From Oryzomicrobium terrae (GTDB lineage: Bacteria; Pseudomonadota; Gammaproteobacteria; Burkholderiales; Rhodocyclaceae): DNA of 64,000 nucleotides. The notes under the pieces were generated by a model. That model made no database searches, was not told the origin of the DNA, and saw nothing but the letters and a program-made list of their open reading frames with translations. Position numbers and translations under genes: made by a program. Of this stretch, positions 7,966 to 18,078 are shown one piece after another (the first letter of the stretch is position 1; each line of letters begins with the position of its first letter). Location: contig NZ_CP022579.1 of the NCBI RefSeq assembly GCF_008274805.1, forward strand, positions 3,162,001 through 3,226,000. Reading direction: 5' to 3'.

Positions 7966-9483
7966 CTAGCGACTTTCCTTGATCAGGCGGCCGTTGCCCG
8001 GCTGGACCGGGCGGGCGTTGTTGCGATAGAGGCGGGAGAAGATGCCGATCTGGTCCGCGGAGAGTTGGGCGGGCTGGCGGATCACCAGCCACAGCACGCC
8101 TTCGGTGCACGGCGGCGTGGTCAGGGAACCCATGTAGGCCAGGTAGCGTCGGTCCTTGGGCAGCAGGCTGGCCGGGTCCAGGCTGGCGGTGCTGGGCTGG
8201 AACTCGTCCTGCTTCTCCAGGGGCAGGTTGTTCCACAGGGTCTGGATGGTCGGATTGGCCTCGCCCCGTTCGAGCAGCACCGCCACCACCGCCAGGCGGC
8301 CGTCGGCGGACTGGTGCACCAGGTGGGCGACCATGTCGAAGTCGCGGCCATTGATGCGCTCTTCGCTGGGACGGTGGAAGTGGAATTGGGTGAGCCGGTA
8401 GGTACGCCCCATCACGGTGATGAAGTTGTTGCCCTGGGGGGTGACCTGCACCGTGTGGCCGTTATCGACGATGCGGAACGGTGCCTGCTCGTACTGGAAC
8501 TGGATCGGTTCCTGATCGACGACGATGCTGTCGCGCAGGTCGATGGGCGACTGGCGAGTGCCCTTGGCACACTGGGCGAATTCGGGTTTGAGCTTGCCCC
8601 AGTTTTCCGGCCCGCCCGGGCCTTCGTAATCCCAATGCACCTCGTGCTCGCGGGCCACGACCCGGCGCGGCGCGGCCGTCGTCCGGGGCGCTGGCGCCTT
8701 GGCCATGCGCGCCTCCAGGGCCGCGGCCGGATCGGCCGGAGCCGCCCGGGCGGGTGCCACCGCTTCCTCGCTGGTGGCGACCTTCTTCACCGCCTTTTTG
8801 GTTTCTTTGGCCACCACCGCCTCATTGGCCTTCTGCAGGTCGAACGAGGCCACTTCCAGCACCCGGCCGGCGGCCCGCTCGGCCTCGCGCCGCACCTCGC
8901 CCGGGGTCTGGGGCCGGCAGATCTCGCGCAGCAGGCGATCCTCGATGCTGCCGGAGCGCACCGGCAACTCGGCGGCCGCCTTGACCTCCTCCTCGCGCAG
9001 CACCTCGCCGTCGCCGCGCAGGAACGAGCGCCGCAGGGTGGCGAAGGTGCGGTTGGCGCAGTCGTAGCGGTTGTAGGCCTGAACCACCTTGTAGGCCGCC
9101 GAACTGCGCGGATCGGGCACTTCCTTGTCGAGGACGATGCGCCCCCAGGCCACCGTCTTGCCGGTTTCGTCCTTCTTGATGCTGGCCCGGTCGATGTCCA
9201 CCCGGCGCCCGGCCTCGCTGACCAGGGAACGCCAGTCCGCCGCCGGCGCCGCGGGCCGGGCTTCCGGCGCGGCCTTGGCGACCACGGCCGGCGCCTGGGT
9301 CGGCGCGGGCTGGCGCACTTCGGTGATCGGCTTGGCGTTGCTGCGCGGCCCTTCGGCGGCGTGGGCGAACAAGGGGCACACGGCCAGGGCGAGACTCAGG
9401 GCAGCGCCGAAAACGGCAGCGCCCCGGAAGCGGGGACATTGCTCCCCGACCGGGCTGGTCGTGCCGATTTGCGATTTGGTCAT
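7966..9483 (-). CDS. Secreted alpha-carbonic anhydrase with N-terminal surface-adhesin-E-like domain
   Basis: A 505-residue protein. Residues 21-42 form a Sec signal (cleavage after AHA). Residues about 83-167 (WRSLVSEAGRRVDIDRASI onward, with CANRTF) resemble the surface-adhesin protein E domain. An Ala/Lys-rich linker spans about 215-275. Residues 281-505 are an alpha-carbonic anhydrase (WDYEGPGGPENWGKL, QSPIDL, TTPPCTEGVLW). The zinc ligands appear as His368 and His370 in QFHFHRPSEE and His387 in HLVH. Typical bacterial alpha enzymes are about 220-250 residues, so the N-terminal half is extra. It should hydrate CO2 in the periplasm or at the surface. GGGGAG precedes the ATG by 5 nt. Confidence 0.88.
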   Translation of the reverse strand: MTKSQIGTTSPVGEQCPRFRGAAVFGAALSLALAVCPLFAHAAEGPRSNAKPITEVRQPAPTQAPAVVAKAAPEARPAAPAADWRSLVSEAGRRVDIDRASIKKDETGKTVAWGRIVLDKEVPDPRSSAAYKVVQAYNRYDCANRTFATLRRSFLRGDGEVLREEEVKAAAELPVRSGSIEDRLLREICRPQTPGEVRREAERAAGRVLEVASFDLQKANEAVVAKETKKAVKKVATSEEAVAPARAAPADPAAALEARMAKAPAPRTTAAPRRVVAREHEVHWDYEGPGGPENWGKLKPEFAQCAKGTRQSPIDLRDSIVVDQEPIQFQYEQAPFRIVDNGHTVQVTPQGNNFITVMGRTYRLTQFHFHRPSEERINGRDFDMVAHLVHQSADGRLAVVAVLLERGEANPTIQTLWNNLPLEKQDEFQPSTASLDPASLLPKDRRYLAYMGSLTTPPCTEGVLWLVIRQPAQLSADQIGIFSRLYRNNARPVQPGNGRLIKESR

Positions 9484-9548
9484 CTCTACTCCCCGAGGCG
9501 GCGGAAATTTGTGGTCTACGACGATTTTACGGCCGGCTGACAGGAAAC

Positions 9549-9577
9549 TTGAGGGCGCTCCGCTTTTCCAGTACCTT
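9549..9577 (+). promoter_or_regulatory. Putative sigma-70 promoter for thiD-thiC
   Basis: TTGAGG (9549-9554) and TACCTT (9572-9577) are separated by 17 nt. The predicted transcription start near 9584 falls just before the riboswitch, which fits the architecture. The -10 match is only moderate. Confidence 0.4.
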
Positions 9578-9585
9578 GCGGGACC

Positions 9586-9667
9586 ACGTTAGGGGTGCCG
9601 CGCGGATGGGCTGCGCGGCTGAGAGAGTCCCTTGGAACCTGATCCGGGTCATGCCGGCGAAGGGAAA
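9586..9667 (+). promoter_or_regulatory. TPP riboswitch (THI element)
   Basis: All conserved blocks of the thiamine pyrophosphate aptamer are present in order: GGGGTGCC (9592-9599), GGCTGAGAGAGTCCC, then GGAACCTGATCCGGGT and ATGCCGGCGAAGGGAA. The pyrimidine-sensing CTGAGA is at 9619-9624. The closing GAAGGGA lies only about 6 nt before the thiD ATG, so it doubles as the Shine-Dalgarno. TPP binding would hide it in helix P1, indicating control of translation; I see no terminator stem between aptamer and gene. Confidence 0.95.
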
Positions 9668-9671
9668 CGCC

Positions 9672-10568
9672 ATGCCGCCATCGATTATCCTGCCAGAAGC
9701 TGACGTCCTCGCGACGTCGCCCTCGTCTTCCTCCTCCGCTCCGGGCGCCCGCCCGGCGGTGCCGCCCAACGTCGTGACCATTGCCGGGGTCGATCCCTCC
9801 GGTGGTGCCGGCGTGCTGGCCGATCTCAAGGCCTTTTCCGCCCTGAGCGCCTACGGTAGCGCCGTGATCGCCGCCCTGACCGCCCAGAACACCCAGGGCG
9901 TGGCCGGCGTGCACGTTCCCCCCAGCGATTTCCTGGCGCTGCAGATCGACACCCTGTTCGCCGACGTCGCCATTGCCGCCGCCAAGACCGGCATGCTCGG
10001 CACCCCGGCGGTGGTCCGCACCGTGGCCGAAGGCTTCGCCAAGTGGCGGCCGGCCCAGGTGGTGGTGGACCCGGTGATGGTGGCCAAGAGCGGCGACAAG
10101 CTGCTTTCCGACGAATCCATCGGCCTAATCAAGGAAGCCCTGCTGCCCCAGGCCACGGTGCTCACCCCCAACCTGCCGGAAGCCGCCGTGCTGGTGGAGA
10201 GCGGCCACCCGGAGTCGGTGCGCGAAATGTACAAGGCCGCCGAGAAGCTGCGCCGCCTGCTGCCCGACGATGGCCGGCGCTGGGTGCTGCTCAAGGGCGG
10301 CCACCTGCCAGGCGACGACCTCACCGACCTGCTCTTCGACGGCGACCGGATGATCGAATTCGAAGGCCGCCGCCTGCCCACCCGTAACACCCACGGCACC
10401 GGCTGCACCCTGTCGGCGGCCATCGCCGCCCTGCTGCCGCAGCGCCCCGACGTGCCCGCCGCCGTAGCCGACGCCCGGGCCTACCTGACCCGGGCCATCG
10501 CCGAGAGTGGCCGGATCCAGGTCGGCAGCGGCCACGGCCCGACCCACCACTTCCACGCCTGGTGGTGA
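9672..10568 (+). CDS. thiD: Hydroxymethylpyrimidine/phosphomethylpyrimidine kinase
   Basis: A 298-residue ribokinase-fold kinase that phosphorylates HMP and HMP-P for thiamine pyrophosphate synthesis. Residues about 36-60 hold TIAGVDPSGGAGVLADLKAF, the family's N-terminal signature. KTGMLGT, VVDPVMVAKSGDKLL and the C-terminal anion-hole motif THGTGCTLSAAI with the catalytic Asp/Gly region are intact. The first 35 or so residues (Ser/Pro-rich) are longer than usual. The ATG at 9672 is used because the riboswitch's own GAAGGGA serves as ribosome site; coding upstream would run through the aptamer. It is followed by thiC under the same switch. Confidence 0.93.
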   Translation: MPPSIILPEADVLATSPSSSSSAPGARPAVPPNVVTIAGVDPSGGAGVLADLKAFSALSAYGSAVIAALTAQNTQGVAGVHVPPSDFLALQIDTLFADVAIAAAKTGMLGTPAVVRTVAEGFAKWRPAQVVVDPVMVAKSGDKLLSDESIGLIKEALLPQATVLTPNLPEAAVLVESGHPESVREMYKAAEKLRRLLPDDGRRWVLLKGGHLPGDDLTDLLFDGDRMIEFEGRRLPTRNTHGTGCTLSAAIAALLPQRPDVPAAVADARAYLTRAIAESGRIQVGSGHGPTHHFHAWW

Positions 10569-12557
<1,989 letters not shown>

Positions 12558-12600
12558 CCCGTCAAGCCGGCCCCAAACCGCCCCATTCAGGCGGCAACAA

Positions 12601-12640
12601 AAAGCGGGGCGTGCCGGAAAGGCACGCCCCGCTTTGTTTT
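12601..12640 (+). terminator. Rho-independent terminator of thiD-thiC
   Basis: A perfect 15-bp stem (12601-12615 with 12621-12635), loop GGAAA, followed by GTTTT. It begins 44 nt after the thiC stop. Confidence 0.92.
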
Positions 12641-12702
12641 CCAGACACCCTGCCCGGAGAGCAAGGCGGGGCGCGGCCTTTCACGGTGGCACCGCCAAGA
12701 TC

Positions 12703-12727
12703 CGCGCCAGTACTAGGGTTTCAGGCA
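12703..12727 (+). repeat. Dispersed 25-nt repeat, single copy
   Basis: CGCGCCAGTACTAGG...CAGGCA matches the 29526-29550 unit at 19 of 25 positions, with identical ends and length. It sits just past the thiC terminator. Confidence 0.5.
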
Positions 12728-12747
12728 GGGGCTATTCAAGCGCTTGC

Positions 12748-12891
12748 AACGCAGAGCCCACAGAGACATAGAGAGCGGGGAAAAACCGAGCAAAATTCCC
12801 CGACGACTCCCGGGCCGGTCAGCGACCCGCCATGCACCCACTCCTCTGCGACCTCGGCGTCGCTGCGGTCTATACAGTCTCTGCGTCGAGA
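12748..12891. repeat. Degenerate CGCAGAG-type intergenic element with inverted arms
   Basis: The stretch 12558-12941 has no gene. Besides the terminator and the 25-nt repeat it holds a left arm (12748-12776, AACGCAGAGCCCACAGAGAC) and a right arm (12841-12891) built of CTCTGCG/GTCGCTGCGGT/GTCTCTGCGTC, the reverse-complement theme. Elements of repeated CGCAGAG words in opposite orientation are common intergenic repeats in proteobacteria. The arms are imperfect, so this is probably a decayed copy. Confidence 0.35.
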
Positions 12892-12941
12892 GCAGCTGGC
12901 TTGTCACGCGCAGCCAGGCACGGGGGGAACTCCCCTGTTTT

Positions 12942-13526
12942 TCAGCACTTGTTGGCCGCCACCCCGACCCGCTTGCACAGCGGGGCGAAAGCCGCCTCCA
13001 CCGCCGGGTCTTCCCGCCCCGGGGGGAGGCCGGCCAGGCGCCGGGCCGCGCGCAATTCGGCCCGGCCGGTGGAGCCCTGCAACTCCAGCCAGGCCCGCGG
13101 CAGAGTATCGAGCATGGCGGTGCCGATGCGGTCGAGCCGGGGACGGATTTCGTCGGCCAGGTCGGGGGCACTCTCCGGCGGCGTGGCCGCACCCTTCTTC
13201 CAGGCGGCGAAATGGGCGCGCTGGCGCACCTTGGCGGCGCTGATCTGGGCTTCGAAAAAGGCCCGCACCTCGGCCCGCTTGGCCTTGTTCAGCCCCCGGG
13301 CCGCTGCCTTGCGCTCCATGGCCTCGAGCAGCGCAACCTCCCGAGGCGCATCCTCGATGGCGCCGTGGTGCAGCCATTTGTAGGCGGCCACGTCGTCCAT
13401 CACCGCCAGGCGCTCGGCCATCAGGCCGGCCAGCCGGTCGAGGGATTCGCCGGCCCATGCCGGCGGGGCCAGCAGGGCCAGGAGGCAGGCGACGGCGCCC
13501 AGGGCGCGGGACAGGCGGGGCGTCAT
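12942..13526 (-). CDS. Secreted (periplasmic) chorismate mutase, AroQ gamma type
   Basis: A 194-residue chorismate mutase that converts chorismate to prephenate. It starts with a Sec signal (ALGAVACLLALLAPPAWA, cleaved before GES). The all-helical AroQ fold follows: LDRLAGLMAERLAVMDDVAAYKW near residue 32-54, then the Glu/Ala helix with KAAARGLNKAKRAEVRAFFEAQ. Length and the Cys-containing C-terminus (about residues 180-194) suit the gamma subclass known from Pseudomonas *AroQ and Mycobacterium. The ATG at 13526 overlaps the pheC stop in ATGA. An upstream ATG at 13538 is possible but would add only four residues. Confidence 0.87.
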   Translation of the reverse strand: MTPRLSRALGAVACLLALLAPPAWAGESLDRLAGLMAERLAVMDDVAAYKWLHHGAIEDAPREVALLEAMERKAAARGLNKAKRAEVRAFFEAQISAAKVRQRAHFAAWKKGAATPPESAPDLADEIRPRLDRIGTAMLDTLPRAWLELQGSTGRAELRAARRLAGLPPGREDPAVEAAFAPLCKRVGVAANKC

Positions 13527-14308
13527 TGGGGAATCCATTTGGCCTGGATCCGGGCAAAGGTGCCCGATTCCCGGGCCAGGTGCAGCCATTGATCGACCCA
13601 GGCCTTGAGGGCGAAATCCCGGGGCAGCAGAAACGCTTTTTCCGAGTAGTCGAAGGGAGCCTCGGGGTGAACCGCGCACAGGCCGGGCCGCAACTTTTGC
13701 TGCAGGCGGGTCTCCACCGCATCGGTGATCATCAGGTCGGCCCGGCCGGCGACGATCTCGTCGAAGATGGTGGTGTTGTCGGGATGGACGCGGATCTGGG
13801 CCGTCTTGAGGTGGGCCCGGGCGAACTTTTCGTTGGTGCCGCCCGGATTGACCACCGCCCGGGTGCCGGGCTGGTCGATCTGGGCCAGGGTCTGGAAGCG
13901 CGCCACGTTCTCGCAGCGGGTGATCGGCGTCTTGCCGTCGCGCAGGTAGGGAGCGGAAAACAGGGCCTTCTTCTGCCGCTCCAGATTCACCGACACGCCC
14001 CCCACCGCCAGGTCGAACTTGTCGGCGGCCAGGTCGGCCATCAGGGTCGGCCAGGAAGTTTTCACCCACTCGACCCGCACCCCCAGGGCTTGGCCCAGGG
14101 CTTCGGCCAAATCGATATCCATGCCCTCGAAGCGCCCCTGGTCCGCCCGCCAGCGGGTGAACGGCGCGTAGTCACCCGGGGTACCGACGCGCAGCACGCC
14201 GCGGTCGACGATGGCATCGAGGCGGCTGGCGGCTTCGTCGGCCGCGGCAGTGCCGCCGGCCAGGATCAGCCAGGAGGCAAAAAGAACGGTGGCAAGGCGC
14301 AGCAGCAT
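13523..14308 (-). CDS. pheC: Periplasmic cyclohexadienyl dehydratase (PheC)
   Basis: A 261-residue protein with a periplasmic binding-protein fold that decarboxylates and dehydrates prephenate (or arogenate) to phenylpyruvate (or phenylalanine). The Sec signal is residues 1-23 (cleavage near GGTAAA). PheC hallmarks are all here: GTPGDYAPFT, TSWPTLMADL, KFDLAVGGVSV, PYLRDGKTPI, NPGGTNEKF, DNTTIFDEI, MITDAVET and AVDQWLH-like WVDQWLHLA. These separate it from ordinary amino-acid binding proteins. Its stop overlaps the secreted chorismate mutase start, so the product of one enzyme feeds the other in the same compartment. Confidence 0.92.
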   Translation of the reverse strand: MLLRLATVLFASWLILAGGTAAADEAASRLDAIVDRGVLRVGTPGDYAPFTRWRADQGRFEGMDIDLAEALGQALGVRVEWVKTSWPTLMADLAADKFDLAVGGVSVNLERQKKALFSAPYLRDGKTPITRCENVARFQTLAQIDQPGTRAVVNPGGTNEKFARAHLKTAQIRVHPDNTTIFDEIVAGRADLMITDAVETRLQQKLRPGLCAVHPEAPFDYSEKAFLLPRDFALKAWVDQWLHLARESGTFARIQAKWIPQ

Positions 14309-14339
14309 GGCAGTCTCCGTGGCTCGGTGGTTCAGCGAC

Positions 14340-15434
14340 TCAGTGGCCTTTGCGCCCGTGGTGCTCGGCGGTGTGGCTGGCGGCCGGGATCATGGCTTCG
14401 GCGGTCCATTCCTGCAGCAGCCGGTAGCCCACCGCCAGCAGGGTCGGGCCGAGGAAGACACCGATGAAACCGAAGGCCACCACGCCGCCCATCACGCCCA
14501 TCAGCACCAGGATGAAGGGCAGGCTAGCCCCCCGGCTGATCAGGAAGGGCTTGAGGAAATTATCCACGCTGCTCACCACCAGGGTGCCCCACAGGGCGAG
14601 AAACACCGCCCAGCCGGTTTCCCCCTGGAAATACAGCCACAGGGCCGCCGGCCCCCAGACCAGGGGCGGCCCCACCGGCACCACCGAGAGAAAGAAGATG
14701 GCCAGGCCGAGCAGCACCGGCGCCGGCACCCCGGCGATCCAGAAGCCGATGCCGCCAAGCACCCCCTGAGCCAGGGCGGTGCCGAGGATGCCGTAGACCA
14801 CCCCCGTGACTGTGTCGCCAGCCACCCGGGTCAGGCGCACGCCCTTTTCCCCGGCCATGCGCTCGAACACGGCATTCAGGCGCACCGCCAGCTGTTCGCC
14901 ATGAACGAACATGAAGAAGGCAATGAAGATCGACAGGGACAGCTCCAGCAGACCGGTGCCGAGCAGGCTGCCGGCCTTGAGCAGGGCACCGCCCAGGGGC
15001 GCCTGGATTTCCTTGATCTGGGTCGCCAGCCAGGCCTCGTCATGGAGGGCCAGCAACCAGTAAGCCTCGGCCCGCTCGCCGACCATGGGCAGTTCGCGCA
15101 GCCAGGCGGGCGGCAGGGGCAGGCCCTTGGCACGCAGGCTGAGCACCAGGTCGCGCAGCTCGCTGGCGTTGTCCGACAGCGTGACGCTGACCACCAGGAA
15201 GGGCGCCACCAGCACGCCAATGGTGAGCAGGGTGAAGGCCAGGGTGGCCAGGGTGCGCCGCCCCCCCAGCCATTTTTCCAGCCAACCGAGCAGGGGCCAG
15301 CTGGAATAGACCAGGATGGCGGCCCAGACCATGGCGGTGAGGAAGGGGCGCAATACGGCGAAACAACCGACGATCAACAGCGCCAGGGCAACGAAGGCGA
15401 GCCAGCGGTCGGCGATCTTGGCAAACATGGTCAT
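14340..15434 (-). CDS. AI-2E family transporter (PerM/YdiK-like permease)
   Basis: A 364-residue polytopic membrane protein with about eight hydrophobic segments, two near the N-terminus (residues 10-50), one at 63-85 and a cluster from about 150 to 345. The family motif region VPVGPPLVWGPAALWLY and SSVDNFLKPFLISRGASLPF match PerM/YdiK. Family members are linked to export of small molecules or ion exchange, and the AI-2 role is not general. A His-rich tail (HTAEHHGRKGH) ends the protein. It lies 31 nt upstream of pheC on the same strand but is not clearly related in function. A minus-strand TATAAT at 15482-15487 may drive it. Confidence 0.85.
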   Translation of the reverse strand: MTMFAKIADRWLAFVALALLIVGCFAVLRPFLTAMVWAAILVYSSWPLLGWLEKWLGGRRTLATLAFTLLTIGVLVAPFLVVSVTLSDNASELRDLVLSLRAKGLPLPPAWLRELPMVGERAEAYWLLALHDEAWLATQIKEIQAPLGGALLKAGSLLGTGLLELSLSIFIAFFMFVHGEQLAVRLNAVFERMAGEKGVRLTRVAGDTVTGVVYGILGTALAQGVLGGIGFWIAGVPAPVLLGLAIFFLSVVPVGPPLVWGPAALWLYFQGETGWAVFLALWGTLVVSSVDNFLKPFLISRGASLPFILVLMGVMGGVVAFGFIGVFLGPTLLAVGYRLLQEWTAEAMIPAASHTAEHHGRKGH

Positions 15435-15783
15435 GACTGGGGTTCCGGGAGAGCCTGGGGCAACGGCCGCGGGCAGGGGCGATTATAGGGGCAGCCGCTG
15501 CCCCGGTGATGACGGTGCCGCCCCCGCGGCCACGTTCCCGGGGGAACAGCCCCCCTGTCCCGGCGCCAGGAACTCCGTGCCTCCGGCATATTCCAATGGT
15601 TTCAATCGCCTTTGCCCCGGAGGGGGTTTGTGGGATGATCGATTGCACACCATGTTCATGACAAATGCCAGGCCGTGACTGGCTTCGCTGCGCGGCCCTC
15701 GCCGCCCCCGGGCTCTGCCATGTCATGACAGGAACCCGCCCGCAGCACATGGGGCCGCGTAGGTAACGACGACGGGAGCAAGG
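15435..15783. other. Divergent intergenic region with a TATAAT box
   Basis: No gene is visible in these 349 bases. On the minus strand TATAAT (15482-15487) lies 48 nt before the permease start. A GC palindrome GGGGCAGC-C-GCTGCCCC (15488-15504) sits right upstream of it, where a repressor could act. For the plus-strand gene I see no convincing promoter; GGGAGCAAGG just before 15784 serves as its ribosome site. Confidence 0.4.
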
Positions 15784-18078
15784 ATGGATCACACCAACCC
15801 TGCCGCCCTCCCCGACGACGGGGTTGCGGGCGACGACGACCTCCTCACCTTCGCCGAGGAAGAACCGCCGGGCGAAGACACGGCCGGCACGCACCGCTGG
15901 AAGGTTCTCGCCATTGACGACGACCCCGACTTCCAGCGCTCCATGGCCTTCAGCCTGCGCAGCTTCTCCTCCCGCGAAGGCGGCATCGAACTGCTCCAGG
16001 CCTACAACACCAGCGAGGCCGCCGCCATCCTGGCCCGGGAGCGGGACATCGCCGTGCTGCTGCTCGACGTGGTGATGGAATCGGACGACGCCGGGCTGCG
16101 CCTGGTGCGCGCCATCCGCGAAACCATGGGCAACGCCGAGGTGCGCATCGTGCTGGTGACCGGCGCTCCCGGCGTGGCACCGATGAAGAGCGTGATGGCC
16201 GATTTCGACATCAACGACTACTGGACCAAGTCCGAATTGTCGGTAGAGCGGCTGCACACCCTGCTGGTCGCCAACATCCGCGCCTACCAGTACCTGACCA
16301 GCGTTTCCCGCGCCCGGCGCGGGTTGCAGATGATCGTCGAGTCGAGCAACGCCCTGATTGCCACCCACTCCCTGGGCGAGTTTTCCAGCCGCATCCTGCG
16401 CGAGATCGCCAAGCTGATCGGCGTGCCGCCCGAGGGCATGATCTGCGTCGAGCAGCGCGGCGAGTATGAAACCACGCCCCAGGTGCAGATCATCAGCGCC
16501 GCCGGGCGCTTTTCCCCGGCCATCGACCATTACCTCGAAGAACTGGGCTCACCGCCCATCGAAGCCGCCATCCGCCGCTGCCTGGCCGAGCAGCAGCACC
16601 TGTCCCTGCCCGACTGCCGGGTGCTGTTCTTCCCGGGCACCCAGGATTCGGCCAACTACGCCGCCTACCTGAGCACACCCCAGGTGCTCGACGCCACCGA
16701 GGAAGAGCTGCTACGGGTGTTCACCGTCAACATCCGCAGCGGCCTGCACAACGTCGCCCTGGTCAGCCGCCTCGACGAAATGGCCTTCCAGGATCCGCTC
16801 CTGGGCATCGCCAACCGCAACGCCCTGGTGCGCGGCCTCGAAGACCTGTACGGGCTGCGCTGCAAGAACGGCGAACCCTGCCTGGGCAGCTGCTACACCC
16901 CGGGCTACGTGCTGTTCATGCTCGACATCGACGAGTTCTCCACCGTCAACCTGACCCTCGGCTTCGAGCAGGGCAACCGCCAGCTGCGCGAGGTCTCGCG
17001 CCGGCTGCGCGCCGGCCTCAGCCCGACCCTGCTGGTGGCCCGCCTGCACGACGACATCTTTGCCATCCTCGGCCCGGGCAGCGAAGTGACCGAGGCGCGC
17101 ATCAACGAACTGCTCGGGCTGACCGGCGGCGACGGCCCCCCCCAATTCGTCAGCATCGGCTCGGCCCGCCTCGACCTGGCCCAGTTCCGCGGTACGCCCA
17201 CCGACGCCATCGTGGTCGCCTCCCTGCTGCTCAAGACCGCCAAGCGGCGCGGCCTTTCCCAGCACGAGGACTACCGGCCCGGGCTGGAGAGCGCCACCGC
17301 CGAGCGCTACCGCCTGGCCATGGCCCTGCGCGACGCCCTGGGCCGCGGCGAAATCCATATCGCCCTCCAGCCCCAGGTGGAACTGGCCAGCGGCCGCCTC
17401 ACCGGTGCCGAAGCCCTGGCGCGCTGGACCCTGCCCAGCGGCGAAACCGTGCCCCCGGGCATCTTCATCCCCCTGGCCGAAGCCACCGGGTTGATCGTGA
17501 CCCTGGGTGAGCAGGTCCTGCGCCAGGCCTGCCGGGCCGTCGTCCAGCTGGTCGGTGCCGGGCTGACCAACCTGCGCGTGGCGGTCAACGTCTCGACCCT
17601 GCAATTCGCCCGGGAGGGCCTGTTGCAGGACTTCCTCCGCATCCTCCGCGAAGAAGGGGTAACGCCCCGGCAGATCGAGATCGAGATCACCGAATCCCTC
17701 GCCATGCAGGACATCGGCACGGTGCAGCAGCGCCTGCAGGCCTTCCGCGACCAGGGCTTCGAAATCGCCATCGACGATTTCGGTACCGGTTTTTCCTCCC
17801 TTTCCTACCTGCGCCGCCTGCCCATCGACCGGCTCAAGATCGACCAGGCCTTCGTCGCCGAGATCGGCACCGTGGACGATGAGAACGCCATCGCCGAAAT
17901 GGTCATCCGGATCGCCCAGCGCATGGGCATGACGGTCATTGCCGAAGGGGTGGAGACCCCGACCCAGGCCGCCTGGCTGCAGGCCCGCGGTTGCCAGGAC
18001 GGCCAGGGCTATCACTTCGCCCGCCCCCTTGCCCTGGAGGACCTGCTGCAATGGCAGGCGACGCGCAACCCGGGCTGA
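15784..18078 (+). CDS. Response regulator with DUF3369, degenerate GGDEF and EAL domains
   Basis: A 764-residue cytoplasmic signalling protein. REC domain residues about 38-165, with the acidic DDD pocket at 45-47 and phospho-acceptor Asp95 in VLLLDVVME. A DUF3369 sensory region covers about 170-330. The GGDEF domain (about 335-490) has lost its signature (RLHDDIFAI where GGDEF belongs), so it should not make c-di-GMP. The EAL domain (about 510-760) keeps EALARW, the NVS-Q motif, DDFGTGFSS and KIDQ, so it should hydrolyse c-di-GMP. The next gene, a sensor kinase, starts inside its 3' end and is the likely partner. Confidence 0.9.
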   Translation: MDHTNPAALPDDGVAGDDDLLTFAEEEPPGEDTAGTHRWKVLAIDDDPDFQRSMAFSLRSFSSREGGIELLQAYNTSEAAAILARERDIAVLLLDVVMESDDAGLRLVRAIRETMGNAEVRIVLVTGAPGVAPMKSVMADFDINDYWTKSELSVERLHTLLVANIRAYQYLTSVSRARRGLQMIVESSNALIATHSLGEFSSRILREIAKLIGVPPEGMICVEQRGEYETTPQVQIISAAGRFSPAIDHYLEELGSPPIEAAIRRCLAEQQHLSLPDCRVLFFPGTQDSANYAAYLSTPQVLDATEEELLRVFTVNIRSGLHNVALVSRLDEMAFQDPLLGIANRNALVRGLEDLYGLRCKNGEPCLGSCYTPGYVLFMLDIDEFSTVNLTLGFEQGNRQLREVSRRLRAGLSPTLLVARLHDDIFAILGPGSEVTEARINELLGLTGGDGPPQFVSIGSARLDLAQFRGTPTDAIVVASLLLKTAKRRGLSQHEDYRPGLESATAERYRLAMALRDALGRGEIHIALQPQVELASGRLTGAEALARWTLPSGETVPPGIFIPLAEATGLIVTLGEQVLRQACRAVVQLVGAGLTNLRVAVNVSTLQFAREGLLQDFLRILREEGVTPRQIEIEITESLAMQDIGTVQQRLQAFRDQGFEIAIDDFGTGFSSLSYLRRLPIDRLKIDQAFVAEIGTVDDENAIAEMVIRIAQRMGMTVIAEGVETPTQAAWLQARGCQDGQGYHFARPLALEDLLQWQATRNPG

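Noticed and set aside
12924-12942. GGGG-AACT-CCCC followed by TGTTTTT as a plus-strand terminator
   Set aside because: The stem is only 4 bp and no plus-strand gene precedes it after the strong thiC terminator.
13523-14308. PheC as an ordinary amino-acid ABC binding protein
   Set aside because: The TSWPTLM, DGKTPI and NPGGTNEKF motifs belong to cyclohexadienyl dehydratase, and the neighbour is a secreted chorismate mutase with no ABC permease or ATPase.
15561-15588. GGCGCCAGGAACTCC...CCGGCA as another copy of the 25-nt repeat
   Set aside because: Only the ends match and the length differs by about two bases, so it may be chance.
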